Shown here: positions 8,924 through 17,890 of the stretch, piece by piece
Numbering within the stretch: position 1 is the first letter of the stretch
Layout of the letters: every line of letters starts with the position of its first letter
DNA from: Chitinophaga caeni
GTDB taxonomy: Bacteria; Bacteroidota; Bacteroidia; Chitinophagales; Chitinophagaceae
Direction: 5' to 3'
Assembly: GCF_002557795.1 (NCBI RefSeq)
Contig: NZ_CP023777.1
Location: forward strand, 2,551,001 to 2,615,000
Length of the DNA stretch: 64,000 nucleotides
Made by a program: the position numbers and the translations under genes
The notes under the pieces: model-generated
What the model was told of the DNA's origin: nothing
The model's input: only the letters and a program-made list of their open reading frames with translations
Databases searched by the model: none

Positions 8924-9385
8924 ATGTATATACGTAAAGCCACGCAACGCGACCTTGGCGCTATCATTTCCCTATGCCAGGAAACAATTTTAAAGGTGAA
9001 TATTAAAGATTATTCAGCGGAACAAGTTAAAATTTGGAGCGAATCAACCGGGGATGAACAGAAAATGGCGAACCGTATCGGGAAGCAATTTTTCTTCGTT
9101 GCCGAAGGGGATAACGAGTTAATTGGTGTAGCAAGTATTGATATGAAGGGTTGTATCGATTTGATGTATACCGCTTGTCATCATCAAGGTGAATCCGTGG
9201 CTACACAGTTATTGGAAAAGTTGATCGGGATAGCTAAAAAACTGGCGCTTAAATCTGTTACGGCTGATGTAAGCCTTACTGCCAAAGGTTTTTTTGAAAA
9301 AAATGAATTCAAAATTTTGCAAGAGCAGGAAGTGAAATTAAACGGTATGACGTATAGAAATTTGAAAATGGAGAAATTAATTTAA
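8924..9385 (+). CDS. GNAT-family N-acetyltransferase
   Basis: A 153-residue single-domain acetyltransferase of the GNAT fold. 'MYIRKATQRDLGAIISLC' is the usual strand-helix start; 'FFVAEGDNELIGVASID' is strands 2-4; the acetyl-CoA-binding helix follows 'YTACHHQGESVATQLLEKL', which resembles the Q/RxxGxG/A loop in degenerate form. The ATG at 8924 is preferred; an upstream start at 8894 would add a hydrophobic decapeptide outside the fold. Acceptors of this type of small GNAT are usually unknown (small amines, amino acids or antibiotics). It stands alone between a terminator and the long AT-rich gap before the ilv leader. Confidence 0.85.
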   Translation: MYIRKATQRDLGAIISLCQETILKVNIKDYSAEQVKIWSESTGDEQKMANRIGKQFFFVAEGDNELIGVASIDMKGCIDLMYTACHHQGESVATQLLEKLIGIAKKLALKSVTADVSLTAKGFFEKNEFKILQEQEVKLNGMTYRNLKMEKLI

Positions 9386-9693
9386 TTATATTGATATAAA
9401 TATAATTGATGTAATATATTTTGTTTTTCTAAAGGATGCAATAACAAAAATCGTATATCCTATCTGCTGAATAGGGTGCTGGGAATAGTTATTTTATACG
9501 ATCTGAAATCGGTGATTTTCTGATTTTCTTGAAAATTAACCCCAAAACCGCTACTGCAAAGAGTTTTAGAGGATTGTAAAATGGTTATAAATTAACCTGT
9601 ATTGTTAGAAAATTATCAAAAAAGGGTCTTGTGTTTTAAATAATTTAAAAAATGGACCTGTTTCTTGAGAAATATCGAAAGTTTCTGATTCCT
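9386..9693. other. AT-rich intergenic stretch before the ilv promoter
   Basis: About 300 bp with no plausible ORF. The first 60 bp hold an all-AT inverted repeat (arms near 9384-9390 and 9401-9407). No riboswitch or operator is recognised; the stretch ends at the ilv promoter. Confidence 0.5.
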
Positions 9694-9694
9694 G

Positions 9695-9725
9695 TTGTTT
9701 TTTATTGCAAGGGCTAATACATTTG
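9695..9725 (+). promoter_or_regulatory. Housekeeping promoter of the ilv operon
   Basis: The -7 box TACATTTG (9718-9725) matches TAnnTTTG exactly, and a TTG -33 core (9695-9697) lies 20 bp before it, the normal Bacteroidota spacing. A start site near 9732 is expected, about 40 nt before the leader-peptide ATG. An 8-bp inverted repeat (AATGTTTC at 9730-9737 and GGAACATT at 9744-9751) straddles or immediately follows the predicted start; it could be a 5' stabilising hairpin or an operator. Confidence 0.7.
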
Positions 9726-9771
9726 TATCAATGTTTCAATATCGGAACATTATAACAACGACTATTCTCCC

Positions 9772-9885
9772 ATGAGGGTAAATAAAGACAATATAAAATT
9801 TAATCACTTCGTGCGTAAGCATAACTGGGGCAGTGTCCTGGTCGTGATTATTATTGTCATTATTAGCCACCATTATGGAGGATAG
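9772..9885 (+). CDS. ilvL: ilv leader peptide (branched-chain amino-acid sensing), 37 residues
   Basis: A short ORF too small for ordinary gene callers. ATG at 9772, TAG at 9883-9885. Residues 22-31 are V-L-V-V-I-I-I-V-I-I: ten uninterrupted codons for the three amino acids made by the downstream operon (9835-9864). The remaining sequence is unremarkable, with positively charged and His residues. This composition, the position between an exact housekeeping promoter and a terminator, and the operon that follows are the pattern of a transcription-attenuation leader: ribosome stalling on these codons reports shortage of charged tRNA for Val, Leu or Ile. The symbol follows the enterobacterial naming by analogy of function only; the peptide is not homologous in sequence. 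No Shine-Dalgarno is seen, as expected for the phylum. Confidence 0.88.
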   Translation: MRVNKDNIKFNHFVRKHNWGSVLVVIIIVIISHHYGG

Positions 9886-9946
9886 GTTACCGTGTACAAT
9901 AAACATCGAAATATAAACCTTCCTCCACAGGGGAAGGTTTTTTTTT
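9877..9946 (+). promoter_or_regulatory. ilv attenuator: antiterminator arm and intrinsic terminator
   Basis: The terminator is a stem of AAACCTTCC (9915-9923) with GGAAGGTTT (9932-9940), extended by CC/GG across an ACA loop, then a T-run to 9946. The segment GGAGGATAGGTT (9877-9888), which contains the leader stop codon, is complementary to the terminator's 5' side AACCTTCCTCC (9916-9926) with a single bulged T, so the two structures exclude each other. The antiterminator arm begins 12 nt after the last Ile codon: a ribosome stalled in the Val/Ile run leaves it free (read-through), while a ribosome at the TAG covers it (termination). ilvE starts 20 nt after the T-run. Structure is seen by eye; no folding energy was calculated. 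Confidence 0.85.
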
Positions 9947-9965
9947 GCTTACTAATTCACATTTT

Positions 9966-10868
9966 ATGTATAGCTATTACGACGGGAACACTGTTCTATA
10001 CCTCGATGGCGCTTTTCAAAAAGCGTCGGAGGCGAAAATTGACCTGTACGGCCAATCGTTACACTATGGTTATGCTGTTTTTGAAGGTATCCGCGCTTAT
10101 ATGCTGGCAGATGGTTCCATGAAAATATTCAAAGCGAAAGAACACTTCGATCGCTTGAAACGCTCGTGCGAACTGGTTCACATTCCTTACCCTTTCAATA
10201 ATGAGGAACTGATCGAAGCTACTTATAAAGTTATCGAAGCCAATGGCTTAACGGGGGCGTACATCAGGCCATTGGTATTTTGTCCGCCGGATATGTCTTT
10301 AAAAGCGGCTGCATCCTCCAGCATTATGATTTGTGCCTGGAACTGGGGCGCTTACCTCGGTGACAAGCTGCTGCGCGTGATGACTTCATCATACCAGCGG
10401 CCAAACCCGGAATCCTTCCAGATCGAATCCAAGTCTTCCGGCTTGTATGTCAACTCCATCCTGGCTTCGCAAGAGGCGAAAGGGCAGGGTTACGATGAGG
10501 CTTTATTGCTGGATATCAACGGTTTCGTTGCGGAAGGTCCAGGCGCCAACCTGTTTTTCGAAAAGAAGGGGGGGCTTTATACACCGCCAAGGGGGCATAT
10601 CTTACCGGGCATTACCCGTGCCACCGTTATTGAATTATGCCATGAACTGGGTATCCCTGTCGTGGAAAAATTCTTCACGGTCGATGAGCTAAAACAAGCG
10701 GATGCCGTGTTTTATTGCGGTACAGCCGCGGAAATAGTTGGCTGGGAGTCGTTGGATGGGCAGCCATTCGGAAAATCTTGGACCGGTTCACTCGGGCGGA
10801 TTATTCAACAAGCATACAAGGCCAAGGTGTTGGAACAATCGATCAAACCCGAAAGCAAGGTAGCTTAA
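9966..10868 (+). CDS. ilvE: Branched-chain amino-acid aminotransferase
   Basis: Last step of valine, leucine and isoleucine synthesis: transfers an amino group from glutamate to the branched 2-oxo acids, using PLP. Fold-type IV enzyme of 300 residues. The ATG at 9966 is preferred because the TTG at 9945 lies in the attenuator's T-run. 'YLDGAFQKASEAKIDLYGQS' and 'LHYGYAVFEGIRAY' are the N-terminal family motifs; the PLP lysine is in 'ESKSSGLYVNSILASQEAK', followed by the 'EGPGANLFF' and 'LPGITRATVIELC' segments. First structural gene of the ilv operon, 172 bp before ilvD; that gap contains a short hairpin (10915-10928) but no T-run. Confidence 0.95.
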   Translation: MYSYYDGNTVLYLDGAFQKASEAKIDLYGQSLHYGYAVFEGIRAYMLADGSMKIFKAKEHFDRLKRSCELVHIPYPFNNEELIEATYKVIEANGLTGAYIRPLVFCPPDMSLKAAASSSIMICAWNWGAYLGDKLLRVMTSSYQRPNPESFQIESKSSGLYVNSILASQEAKGQGYDEALLLDINGFVAEGPGANLFFEKKGGLYTPPRGHILPGITRATVIELCHELGIPVVEKFFTVDELKQADAVFYCGTAAEIVGWESLDGQPFGKSWTGSLGRIIQQAYKAKVLEQSIKPESKVA

Positions 10869-11040
10869 ACCACTTGAACATCGTAAAATCAAGAACCTTA
10901 TAATTGGCTTGTAGCGCGGTATCCCGCGATTTTTAAGTAGTTGAACATCGGGAAACGACCAATTAAAGGTTTGACTTTTGAATGATTTCAGATGATCTTG
11001 TATCCCGAACTTAAAATTTGACAGGCAATAACTATTAAAG

Positions 11041-12720
11041 ATGGAATTAAATAAATACAGCAAGACAATCACGCAAGATCCCACGCAACCCGCTGCACAG
11101 GCTATGCTTTACGGCATCGGTTTGACGGATGAAGATCTTGCTAAAGCACAGGTTGGTATCGCGAGTATGGGCTATGATGGGAATACCTGTAATATGCACC
11201 TAAACGATTTGGCGAAAGATGTGAAGAAAAGCGTTTGGGAAAATGATTTAGTGGGTTTGATTTTCAATACGATCGGTGTTAGTGATGGCATTCCTAACGG
11301 TACCGACGGGATGCGTTATTCACTTGTTAGCCGCGATGTAATTGCAGATTCTATTGAAACGGTTTGCGGCGCGCAACATTACGATGCGCTGATTACCGTG
11401 CCGGGTTGCGATAAGAATATGCCTGGTTCGATCATGGCCATGGGGCGCCTGAATAGGCCGTCTATCATGGTGTACGGTGGTTCCATCGCCCCGGGACACT
11501 ACAAAGGCCAGGATTTGAACATCATTTCTGCCTTCGAAGCCTTGGGACAGAAATTGGCCGGGCAACTGGATGAGGGCGATTTTAAAGGTATCGTGCAACA
11601 CTCTTGTCCCGGCGCAGGTGCTTGCGGGGGCATGTACACGGCGAATACCATGTCTTCTGCCATCGAAGCATTGGGAATGAGCTTACCTTATAGCTCCTCT
11701 AACCCTGCCCTGAGCGAAGAGAAAAGAGCGGAGTGTATCGCGGCAGGTAAGGCCATCCGTTTATTACTAGAGAAAGACATTAAACCGAAAGATATCATGA
11801 CCCGTAAGGCATTTGAAAATGCCATTACGGTGGTAATGGCCTTGGGGGGTAGTACCAACGCGGTACTTCACTTCCTGGCAATTGCCAAATCCGTTGATGT
11901 GGAGTTTACGTTGAAGGACTTCCAAGATATCAGCGACAGGACGCCGTTAATTGCAGATTTTAAGCCTTCCGGTAAATACCTGATGGCAGATTTGCATAAA
12001 AAAGGCGGTGTGCCCGCAGTGATGAAATACTTGTTGAGAAAAGGTTTCTTGCATGGTGATTGTTTGACTGTAACAGGAAAAACTATTGCAGAGAATTTAG
12101 CTAATGTTGATGAGATAAATTTTGATACGCAAGATATCATCGTTCCGTTGGAAAAACCGTTGAAAGCAACGGGGCATATCCAAATTCTTTACGGTAACCT
12201 GGCCAGCCGCGGCAGCGTTGCCAAGATCACGGGGAAAGAAGGAGAAAAGTTCTCCGGTCCTGCAAGGGTATTCGATGGCGAATCACAGTTGATTGCCGGT
12301 ATTCAGTCCGGCCGTGTGAAAAACGGCGATGTAGTGGTAATCCGTTACGTGGGACCGAAAGGCGCCCCGGGCATGCCGGAAATGTTGAAACCGACTTCCG
12401 CGATCATGGGAGCAGGTTTGGGTAAAAACGTAGCCTTGATCACCGATGGTCGTTTCTCCGGCGGTACGCATGGTTTCGTGGTGGGGCACATTGTTCCGGA
12501 AGCGTATGAAGGTGGTGGAATAGCCTTGGTGCAAGATGATGATATTATCGAGCTCGATGCCGTTAATAACACGATCAACGTGATGATCAGCGATGAGGAA
12601 TTAGCACAAAGGAAAGCAGCTTGGCAACAACCTGCATTAAAAGCAAAGAAAGGAATCTTATTTAAATACGCTAAACAAGTTAAAGATGCAACAGAAGGAT
12701 GTGTTACCGATGAAGACTAA
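11041..12720 (+). CDS. ilvD: Dihydroxy-acid dehydratase
   Basis: Dehydrates 2,3-dihydroxy-isovalerate and 2,3-dihydroxy-3-methylvalerate to the 2-oxo acids that IlvE aminates. An iron-sulfur enzyme of 559 residues, normal length. The cysteines of the cluster are visible in 'GNTCNMHL', '[11 protein letters not shown]' and '[20 protein letters not shown]' (write-up of the last two matches the ILVD/EDD signatures). '[20 protein letters not shown]' near the C-terminus is the second signature. Its end overlaps the start of ilvB by 11 bp, so the two are likely translationally coupled. In this organism the enzyme's Fe-S cluster makes the branch sensitive to oxidation; the sequence itself shows no unusual feature. 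Confidence 0.96.
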   Translation: MELNKYSKTITQDPTQPAAQAMLYGIGLTDEDLAKAQVGIASMGYDGNTCNMHLNDLAKDVKKSVWENDLVGLIFNTIGVSDGIPNGTDGMRYSLVSRDVIADSIETVCGAQHYDALITVPGCDKNMPGSIMAMGRLNRPSIMVYGGSIAPGHYKGQDLNIISAFEALGQKLAGQLDEGDFKGIVQHSCPGAGACGGMYTANTMSSAIEALGMSLPYSSSNPALSEEKRAECIAAGKAIRLLLEKDIKPKDIMTRKAFENAITVVMALGGSTNAVLHFLAIAKSVDVEFTLKDFQDISDRTPLIADFKPSGKYLMADLHKKGGVPAVMKYLLRKGFLHGDCLTVTGKTIAENLANVDEINFDTQDIIVPLEKPLKATGHIQILYGNLASRGSVAKITGKEGEKFSGPARVFDGESQLIAGIQSGRVKNGDVVVIRYVGPKGAPGMPEMLKPTSAIMGAGLGKNVALITDGRFSGGTHGFVVGHIVPEAYEGGGIALVQDDDIIELDAVNNTINVMISDEELAQRKAAWQQPALKAKKGILFKYAKQVKDATEGCVTDED

Positions 12721-14431
12721 TGAGTCTGAAAAACGGTCGGACCTCGAAACTATTACCGGCGCCACGGCGGTAATTCGCTCCCTGGTAGCGGAAGGGGTAG
12801 ATACCATCTTTGGTTACCCCGGCGGGGCAATCATGCCTATTTATGATGCATTGTATGATTTTCAGGATCAGGTGCATCATATCCTGGTAAGACACGAACA
12901 AGGCGCAACACACGCGGCGCAAGGCTACGCGCGTAGTAATGGTAAAGTTGGGGTCGTCTTCGCAACTTCGGGTCCCGGTGCCACGAACTTGGTAACCGGT
13001 CTCGCTGATGCTTACATGGACTCTACACCTATGGTTTGTATCACCGGGCAAGTTGCAGCATCTTTACTTGGAACAGATGCTTTCCAGGAAACCGATGTGA
13101 TCAATATCACTACACCGATCACTAAATGGAATATACAGGTAACGAAAGCAGAAGATATTCCCGGCGCGATTGCAAAAGCATTCTACATCGCACGTAGTGG
13201 CCGCCCTGGCCCGGTTTTAGTGGATATCACTAAAAATGCGCAATTCGCTGAATTTGAATACGAGTATAAAGCTTGCGATTATATCCGTAGTTATAAGCCG
13301 GTACCGGAATTAAATACTACGAGCATCGAGGCTGCTGCTACTTTGATCAACATGGCCAAACGCCCTTACATCCTTTGTGGGCACGGCGTGTTGATTGCAG
13401 GCGCAGAAAAAGCATTATTGGAACTGGCGGAGAAAGCTCAAATTCCTATCGCTTCGACCCTGTTAGGATTATCTGCGGTGCCGGTGGATCACCCCTTGTA
13501 CATGGGTTTCCTCGGCATGCACGGGAATTATTCCCCTAATATCAACACCAATGAATGCGATGTATTGATCGCCGTTGGTATGCGCTTCGATGATCGGGTT
13601 ACGGGCGACGTTAAAACTTATGCTAGCCAAGCTAAAGTCATCCATATCGAGATCGATGCCGCGGAAATTAACAAGATCATCAAGGCCGATATCCCTGTAT
13701 TGGCAGATGCTAAAGCTGCTTTGGAAGCTTTGATCCCGCATGTTAATCCTGCTGTAAGGCCGGAGTGGTTGCAAAGTTTCAAAGAATTGGATAAGCAGGA
13801 AGACGAGATCGTTAATCAACCCGAATTATATCCAACGGAAGGTCAATTGAAAATGGCCGAAGTGGTTCGCATGATTTCCGAACGTACCAACGGGGAAGCA
13901 ATCCTTGTTACGGATGTGGGACAACACCAGATGATTGCCTCTAGGTATTACCGTTTTAAGAATCCTAATACCAATATTACTTCCGGTGGTATGGGCACCA
14001 TGGGCTTTGCACTCCCGGCAGCGATGGGCGCAAAGGTAGGTGCACCGCACAAGGAAGTGGTAGCAGTAATCGGTGATGGTTGTTTCCAGATGACCTTGCA
14101 AGAGTTGGCCACGATTTACCAAACACAGATCGGTGTTAAAATCGTGATCCTGAATAATAACTTCCTGGGAATGGTTCGCCAATGGCAGCAATTGTTCTTC
14201 GATAAGAGGTATTCTTCTACCGAGATGACCAACCCGGATTTCGTACAAATCGCGAAGGGTTTCTTTATACCCGGTAAAAAAGTAACGAGCCGCGAGGAGA
14301 TCGTTGCAGCTATCGATGAAATGATTTCTCATGATGGTGCCTACCTGTTGGAAGTAGTGGTTGAAAAAGAAGATAACGTATTCCCAATGATCGCGGCGGG
14401 AGCGCCGATTTCAACCATCCGTTTACAATAA
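12710..14431 (+). CDS. ilvB: Acetolactate synthase, large (catalytic) subunit
   Basis: Thiamine-diphosphate enzyme that condenses two pyruvates (or pyruvate with 2-oxobutyrate) in the first common step of the pathway. About 573 residues from the ATG at 12710; a start at 12686 would lie further inside ilvD. Parts in order: Pyr domain with the catalytic Glu in '[19 protein letters not shown]', the central FAD/nucleotide domain ('[12 protein letters not shown]'), and the PP domain with the ThDP motif '[19 protein letters not shown]' to '[14 protein letters not shown]'. It is followed 49 bp later by the regulatory subunit ilvN, the usual pairing. Confidence 0.96.
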   Translation: MKTNESEKRSDLETITGATAVIRSLVAEGVDTIFGYPGGAIMPIYDALYDFQDQVHHILVRHEQGATHAAQGYARSNGKVGVVFATSGPGATNLVTGLADAYMDSTPMVCITGQVAASLLGTDAFQETDVINITTPITKWNIQVTKAEDIPGAIAKAFYIARSGRPGPVLVDITKNAQFAEFEYEYKACDYIRSYKPVPELNTTSIEAAATLINMAKRPYILCGHGVLIAGAEKALLELAEKAQIPIASTLLGLSAVPVDHPLYMGFLGMHGNYSPNINTNECDVLIAVGMRFDDRVTGDVKTYASQAKVIHIEIDAAEINKIIKADIPVLADAKAALEALIPHVNPAVRPEWLQSFKELDKQEDEIVNQPELYPTEGQLKMAEVVRMISERTNGEAILVTDVGQHQMIASRYYRFKNPNTNITSGGMGTMGFALPAAMGAKVGAPHKEVVAVIGDGCFQMTLQELATIYQTQIGVKIVILNNNFLGMVRQWQQLFFDKRYSSTEMTNPDFVQIAKGFFIPGKKVTSREEIVAAIDEMISHDGAYLLEVVVEKEDNVFPMIAAGAPISTIRLQ

Positions 14432-14480
14432 TTCAAGGCAACTTTTAAGTACCATCATTTTATCGAAACAGAGAATCACA

Positions 14481-15032
14481 ATGCAAAAGGAATATACAAT
14501 AACGGTTTATACGGAAGATCGCATCGGTATCACTAACAGGATTACCGTGATCTTTACTCGCCGTCAAATCAATATCACCAGTTTAACTACTGCTGAAACT
14601 GAAATTCCGGGTGTTTACAAGTTCATCATCACGGTGATGAGCACCCGCGAATTACTAGATAAAGTTGTAGGGCAGATTGAACGTTTGATCGAAATTCACA
14701 GGGCATTTGTACACGAGGAGGAAGATGTGGTGTACCAGGAATTGGCCTTGTACAAAGTATCTACGCAATCGCTGGATAAAGGTAATATCGAGCAGATCAT
14801 CCGTGAAAATAATGCGAAGATCATCACCGTAGATCCTAATTATTTCGTGATTGAGAAAACTGGGCACCAGCAAGAATTACTGGATATGCTAAAGCAATTA
14901 GAACCTTTCGGTATCATCGAATATTCTAAAAGTGGCCGCGTAGCTATCGTGAAATGGAGCCGCAGGTTCCATGATCACCTGAAAGAATTGGGCGAGAAAG
15001 TCGAGGATAATTTAAATTCCATTAGCGTATAA
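14481..15032 (+). CDS. ilvN: Acetolactate synthase, small (regulatory) subunit
   Basis: Regulatory partner of IlvB that activates it and brings feedback inhibition by valine. The first 75 residues are an ACT domain ('YTITVYTEDRIGITNRITVI' with the short beta strand 'GVYKFIITVM'), followed by a second ACT-like/ALS_ss_C region ('VEKTGHQ'-type segment here 'FVIEKTGHQQELLDMLKQL' and 'GIIEYSKSGRVAIVKW'). At 183 residues it resembles the longer IlvH-type subunits. It keeps the Gly residue of the GI(T/L)N motif at the valine-binding interface, so feedback control is plausible but not proven. Sits between ilvB and ilvC in the operon. Confidence 0.93.
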   Translation: MQKEYTITVYTEDRIGITNRITVIFTRRQINITSLTTAETEIPGVYKFIITVMSTRELLDKVVGQIERLIEIHRAFVHEEEDVVYQELALYKVSTQSLDKGNIEQIIRENNAKIITVDPNYFVIEKTGHQQELLDMLKQLEPFGIIEYSKSGRVAIVKWSRRFHDHLKELGEKVEDNLNSISV

Positions 15033-15084
15033 CTGTTGCGCACATACGAAAACTATACATTATTAAATAAAAAACACAATCAAC

Positions 15085-16131
15085 ATGGCAACCATCAATT
15101 TTGGAGGCGTACAAGAAGACGTAGTTACAAGGGAAGAATTCCCCATGGAGAAAGCTCGGGAAACATTGAAAGATGAAGTTATAGCAGTTATCGGTTACGG
15201 TGTACAAGGTCCTGGCCAAGCATTGAACCTGAAAGACAACGGTTTTAACGTGATCGTTGGTCAACGTAAAAACTCTCCTACTTGGGATAAAGCCGTTGCA
15301 GACGGTTGGGTTCCGGGTCAAACTTTGTTCGAGATCGAAGAAGCAGCTCAAAAAGGTACGATCATTCAATTCTTATTGTCTGATGCGGGTCAAATCTCTT
15401 TGTGGCCTACTTTGAAACAATACTTGACCCCTGGTAAAGCATTGTATTTCTCCCACGGTTTCGGTATCACTTACAAAGATCAAACCGGTATCATTCCACC
15501 GGCTGATGTAGATGTTATCCTGGTAGCTCCCAAGGGTTCCGGTACTTCATTGCGCCGCCTGTTCTTGGCGGGTCAAGGTTTGAACTCCAGCTTCGCGATC
15601 TTCCAAGATGCAACGGGTAAAGCACGTGATCGTGTTGTTGCATTGGGTATCGGCGTTGGTTCCGGTTACCTGTTTGAAACTGATTTTAAGAAAGAAGTAT
15701 ATTCCGACTTAACCGGCGAACGCGGTTCCTTGATGGGCGCAATCCAAGGTTTGTTCGCTGCTCAATACGAAACATTGCGTAAAAACGGCCACTCTCCGTC
15801 AGAAGCGTTCAATGAAACTGTTGAGGAATTGACTCAATCCTTGATGCCATTAGTAGCAGAAAACGGTATGGACTGGATGTATGCTAACTGTTCTACCACG
15901 GCTCAACGCGGTGCGTTGGATTGGTGGAAGAAATTCAAGGAAGCTACGCAGCCTGTATTCGACGAGTTATACCAAAGCGTGGCAACCGGTAAAGAAGCTG
16001 CCCGTTCCATCGCTTCCAACAGTACTACGGACTACCGCGCTAAACTGAACGAAGAGTTGAAAGAACTCCGCGAAAGTGAAATGTGGCAAGCGGGTGCTGC
16101 TGTTAGGAAATTGAGACCTAATAATAACTAA
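15085..16131 (+). CDS. ilvC: Ketol-acid reductoisomerase
   Basis: Isomerises and reduces acetolactate or acetohydroxybutyrate using NAD(P)H and Mg2+. 348 residues, class I length. The Rossmann motif is 'VIGYGVQGPGQALNLKDNG', followed by 'VIVGQRKNSPTWDKA'; the loop after the second strand (QRKNS) carries an Arg/Lys/Ser set typical of NADPH use. 'FSHGFGITYKDQTG', 'VAPKGSGTSLRRLF' and the metal-binding 'SDLTGERGSLMGAIQGLF' with downstream 'EETVEEL'-like helix (here 'NETVEELTQSLMPLV') are present. Codons are unusually regular, with many GGT and CAA, suggesting high expression. Followed by a perfect hairpin before ilvA. Confidence 0.95.
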   Translation: MATINFGGVQEDVVTREEFPMEKARETLKDEVIAVIGYGVQGPGQALNLKDNGFNVIVGQRKNSPTWDKAVADGWVPGQTLFEIEEAAQKGTIIQFLLSDAGQISLWPTLKQYLTPGKALYFSHGFGITYKDQTGIIPPADVDVILVAPKGSGTSLRRLFLAGQGLNSSFAIFQDATGKARDRVVALGIGVGSGYLFETDFKKEVYSDLTGERGSLMGAIQGLFAAQYETLRKNGHSPSEAFNETVEELTQSLMPLVAENGMDWMYANCSTTAQRGALDWWKKFKEATQPVFDELYQSVATGKEAARSIASNSTTDYRAKLNEELKELRESEMWQAGAAVRKLRPNNN

Positions 16132-16155
16132 GCAGTTATAAAATCTAAGGGAGCT

Positions 16156-16184
16156 CGTCCCGGTTACAACAAATAACCGGGACG
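16156..16184 (+). repeat. Perfect 11-bp hairpin between ilvC and ilvA
   Basis: Arms CGTCCCGGTTA (16156-16166) and TAACCGGGACG (16174-16184) pair perfectly around a 7-nt loop. Only a weak T-rich tract (CTTTCTTTAC) follows, so it may act as a leaky terminator, an RNA-processing site or a 3'-end stabiliser that lets ilvA be made at a different level from ilvC. Confidence 0.65.
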
Positions 16185-16215
16185 CTTTCTTTACAGTAGT
16201 TAAATTTTTTCGATT

Positions 16216-17472
16216 ATGTCATTAACCGTTGCCGGTGTTGATCCTCTGAATATATTGGATGCTGCCGTGAAGTTGAAACAGGTAGTTACGAGAACACCCC
16301 TTACTTACAGCGCAACTTTATCGCGCAAATACAATTGCGATGTGTACCTCAAACGTGAGGATATGCAGATTGTTAGATCTTACAAGCTGAGGGGCGCGTA
16401 TAACCTGATTAGCAGCTTGCCCCAAGAACAATTGGCAAAGGGTGTTACCTGTGCTAGCGCCGGAAATCATGCGCAAGGATTTGCATATTCCTGCAAGGCA
16501 CTGGGTATTAAGGGCGTTGTATTTATGCCCATCATCACCCCGAAGCAAAAAGTGAACCAGGTGGAAATGTTCGGCGGTGATCATATCGAGATCAAATTAA
16601 TCGGTGATACTTTCGATGATTGTGCTGCCGAGGCTATGGCTTATACGGAAGCCAAGGATATGGTTTTTATTCCCCCGTTCGATAATCCTAAAATTATAGA
16701 AGGGCAAGGAACGGTTGCAGTTGAAATATTAGAAGATCAGCAGCAGGTGGATTACCTGGTTGTTCCGATCGGCGGTGGCGGATTGGCCAGCGGGGTGGGG
16801 ATGTACTTCAAAAGTTATAGCCCTGCAACGAAGATCATCGGTGTGGAACCGAAGGGTGCGCCTTCCATGCTAAAAGCCTTGGAAAATGGTTCCCCGGTTA
16901 CGTTACCTACGATTGACAGGTTTGTAGATGGCGCTGCTGTTAAAAGGGTCGGCGCATTGACTTTCGAAATTTGTAAAGAGGTGCTGGACCAGATGCATAC
17001 GGTGGCCGAAGGGAAAGTGTGCAGCACGATCCTGAAATTATATAATGAAGATGCGATCGTTGTTGAACCGGCTGGAGCTTTATCTATCGCCGCACTGGAT
17101 GATTTTGCTGATGAAATCAAAGGTAAAAAGGTAGTATGCGTCGTGAGCGGCAGTAATAATGACATTGACCGCATGCAGGAAATTAAAGAACGTTCTTTGC
17201 TGCATGAAGGCTTGAAACATTATTTCATCGTGAGCTTCGCACAAAGACCCGGGGCGTTGAAAGAATTTGTGAACCACGTATTAGGACCTAATGATGATAT
17301 CACCCGTTTTGAATTTATCAAGAAGCATAATAAAGAAACAGGGCCTGCATTGGTAGGTATCGAACTCAAGAACAAGGAAGATTACCAAGTACTGATGCAG
17401 AACATGACTAGATACAATATCAATTATACCGAGCTGAATAATGATGATAACCTTTTCGGCTATTTAGTTTAA
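16216..17472 (+). CDS. ilvA: Threonine ammonia-lyase (threonine dehydratase)
   Basis: Converts threonine to 2-oxobutyrate, the isoleucine-specific entry to the pathway. Fold-type II PLP enzyme of 418 residues. The PLP lysine is in 'VRSYKLRGAYNLI'; 'CASAGNHAQGFAYSCKALG' and the phosphate-binding 'PIGGGGLASGVG' follow. The last 90 residues ('HYFIVSFAQRPGALKEFVNH') are a single ACT-like regulatory domain, shorter than the two in E. coli IlvA, so this is the single-ACT biosynthetic form that could respond to isoleucine. It is the last gene of the ilv operon, with its presence here rather than elsewhere explaining why isoleucine codons are so frequent in the leader. Confidence 0.94.
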   Translation: MSLTVAGVDPLNILDAAVKLKQVVTRTPLTYSATLSRKYNCDVYLKREDMQIVRSYKLRGAYNLISSLPQEQLAKGVTCASAGNHAQGFAYSCKALGIKGVVFMPIITPKQKVNQVEMFGGDHIEIKLIGDTFDDCAAEAMAYTEAKDMVFIPPFDNPKIIEGQGTVAVEILEDQQQVDYLVVPIGGGGLASGVGMYFKSYSPATKIIGVEPKGAPSMLKALENGSPVTLPTIDRFVDGAAVKRVGALTFEICKEVLDQMHTVAEGKVCSTILKLYNEDAIVVEPAGALSIAALDDFADEIKGKKVVCVVSGSNNDIDRMQEIKERSLLHEGLKHYFIVSFAQRPGALKEFVNHVLGPNDDITRFEFIKKHNKETGPALVGIELKNKEDYQVLMQNMTRYNINYTELNNDDNLFGYLV

Positions 17473-17824
17473 TTCTATAAAATTGCTTGGGTTGAGCTGT
17501 TGAGAAACGCTTGCTAGTTCGGGCTCGCGACTGGGGCAAGGTTCAACTGGTAGTAGTTCTTATTTGGTAGTATGGGGAATCCAGCAATTGGTAGTTCGTG
17601 GTGCAAGGGTAAGTACCATTTCGTTTATGGGACTATTGTAAATGTCCTCCATTGTGCGTGGGTCCGAGCTTGGAAGCTCGAACCAGCAAGGAAGCTCGAA
17701 CCAGCAAGGGGTATGGACATTTGGGTTAAACATTCAAAAAACTAACCCAGGCTGTGAACAATGGTAACTTGGAAATTCAAGTGAGCAAAGTTGCTTTGCG
17801 TTTATTAATCTCCAGAAATTATTA
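17473..17824. repeat. Intergenic stretch with a decayed dispersed repeat and an 18-bp tandem duplication
   Basis: No gene is seen. The unit GGAAGCTCGAACCAGCAA occurs twice in direct tandem (17672-17689 and 17690-17707). About 17478-17600 resembles 45326-45470 in the same order (for example GCTAGTTCG, then GTTCAA..GGTA, then AATCCA.CA), and 17661-17688 is a near-identical inverted match to 45376-45402 (GTTCGAGCTTCCAAGCTCGGAC). The two intergenic regions therefore share a degraded repeat family. A weak hairpin TGGGTTA/TAACCCA is at 17722-17749. No transposase is present. Confidence 0.55.
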
Positions 17825-17864
17825 TACAAAAAATAAAGGGGCAAGTATTATTAATTGCCCCTTT
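17825..17864 (-). terminator. Terminator of the xylose operon (after xylA)
   Basis: Stem AAAGGGGCAA (17835-17844) with TTGCCCCTTT (17855-17864). Read on the minus strand, it is followed by a T-rich tract (complement of 17825-17834), the form expected of an intrinsic terminator downstream of xylA. Confidence 0.85.
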
Positions 17865-17890
17865 TGATATATTTATTTATGATCAGTCAA

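Noticed and set aside
9892..10122. ORF overlapping the ilv terminator and ilvE start
   Set aside because: It is a frame shadow that runs through the terminator T-run; ilvE and the leader peptide explain the region.
17722..17749. Hairpin TGGGTTA/TAACCCA downstream of ilvA as the operon terminator
   Set aside because: Only 7 bp with a 14-nt loop and no T-run; it may belong to the decayed repeat instead. No clear ilvA terminator was found.
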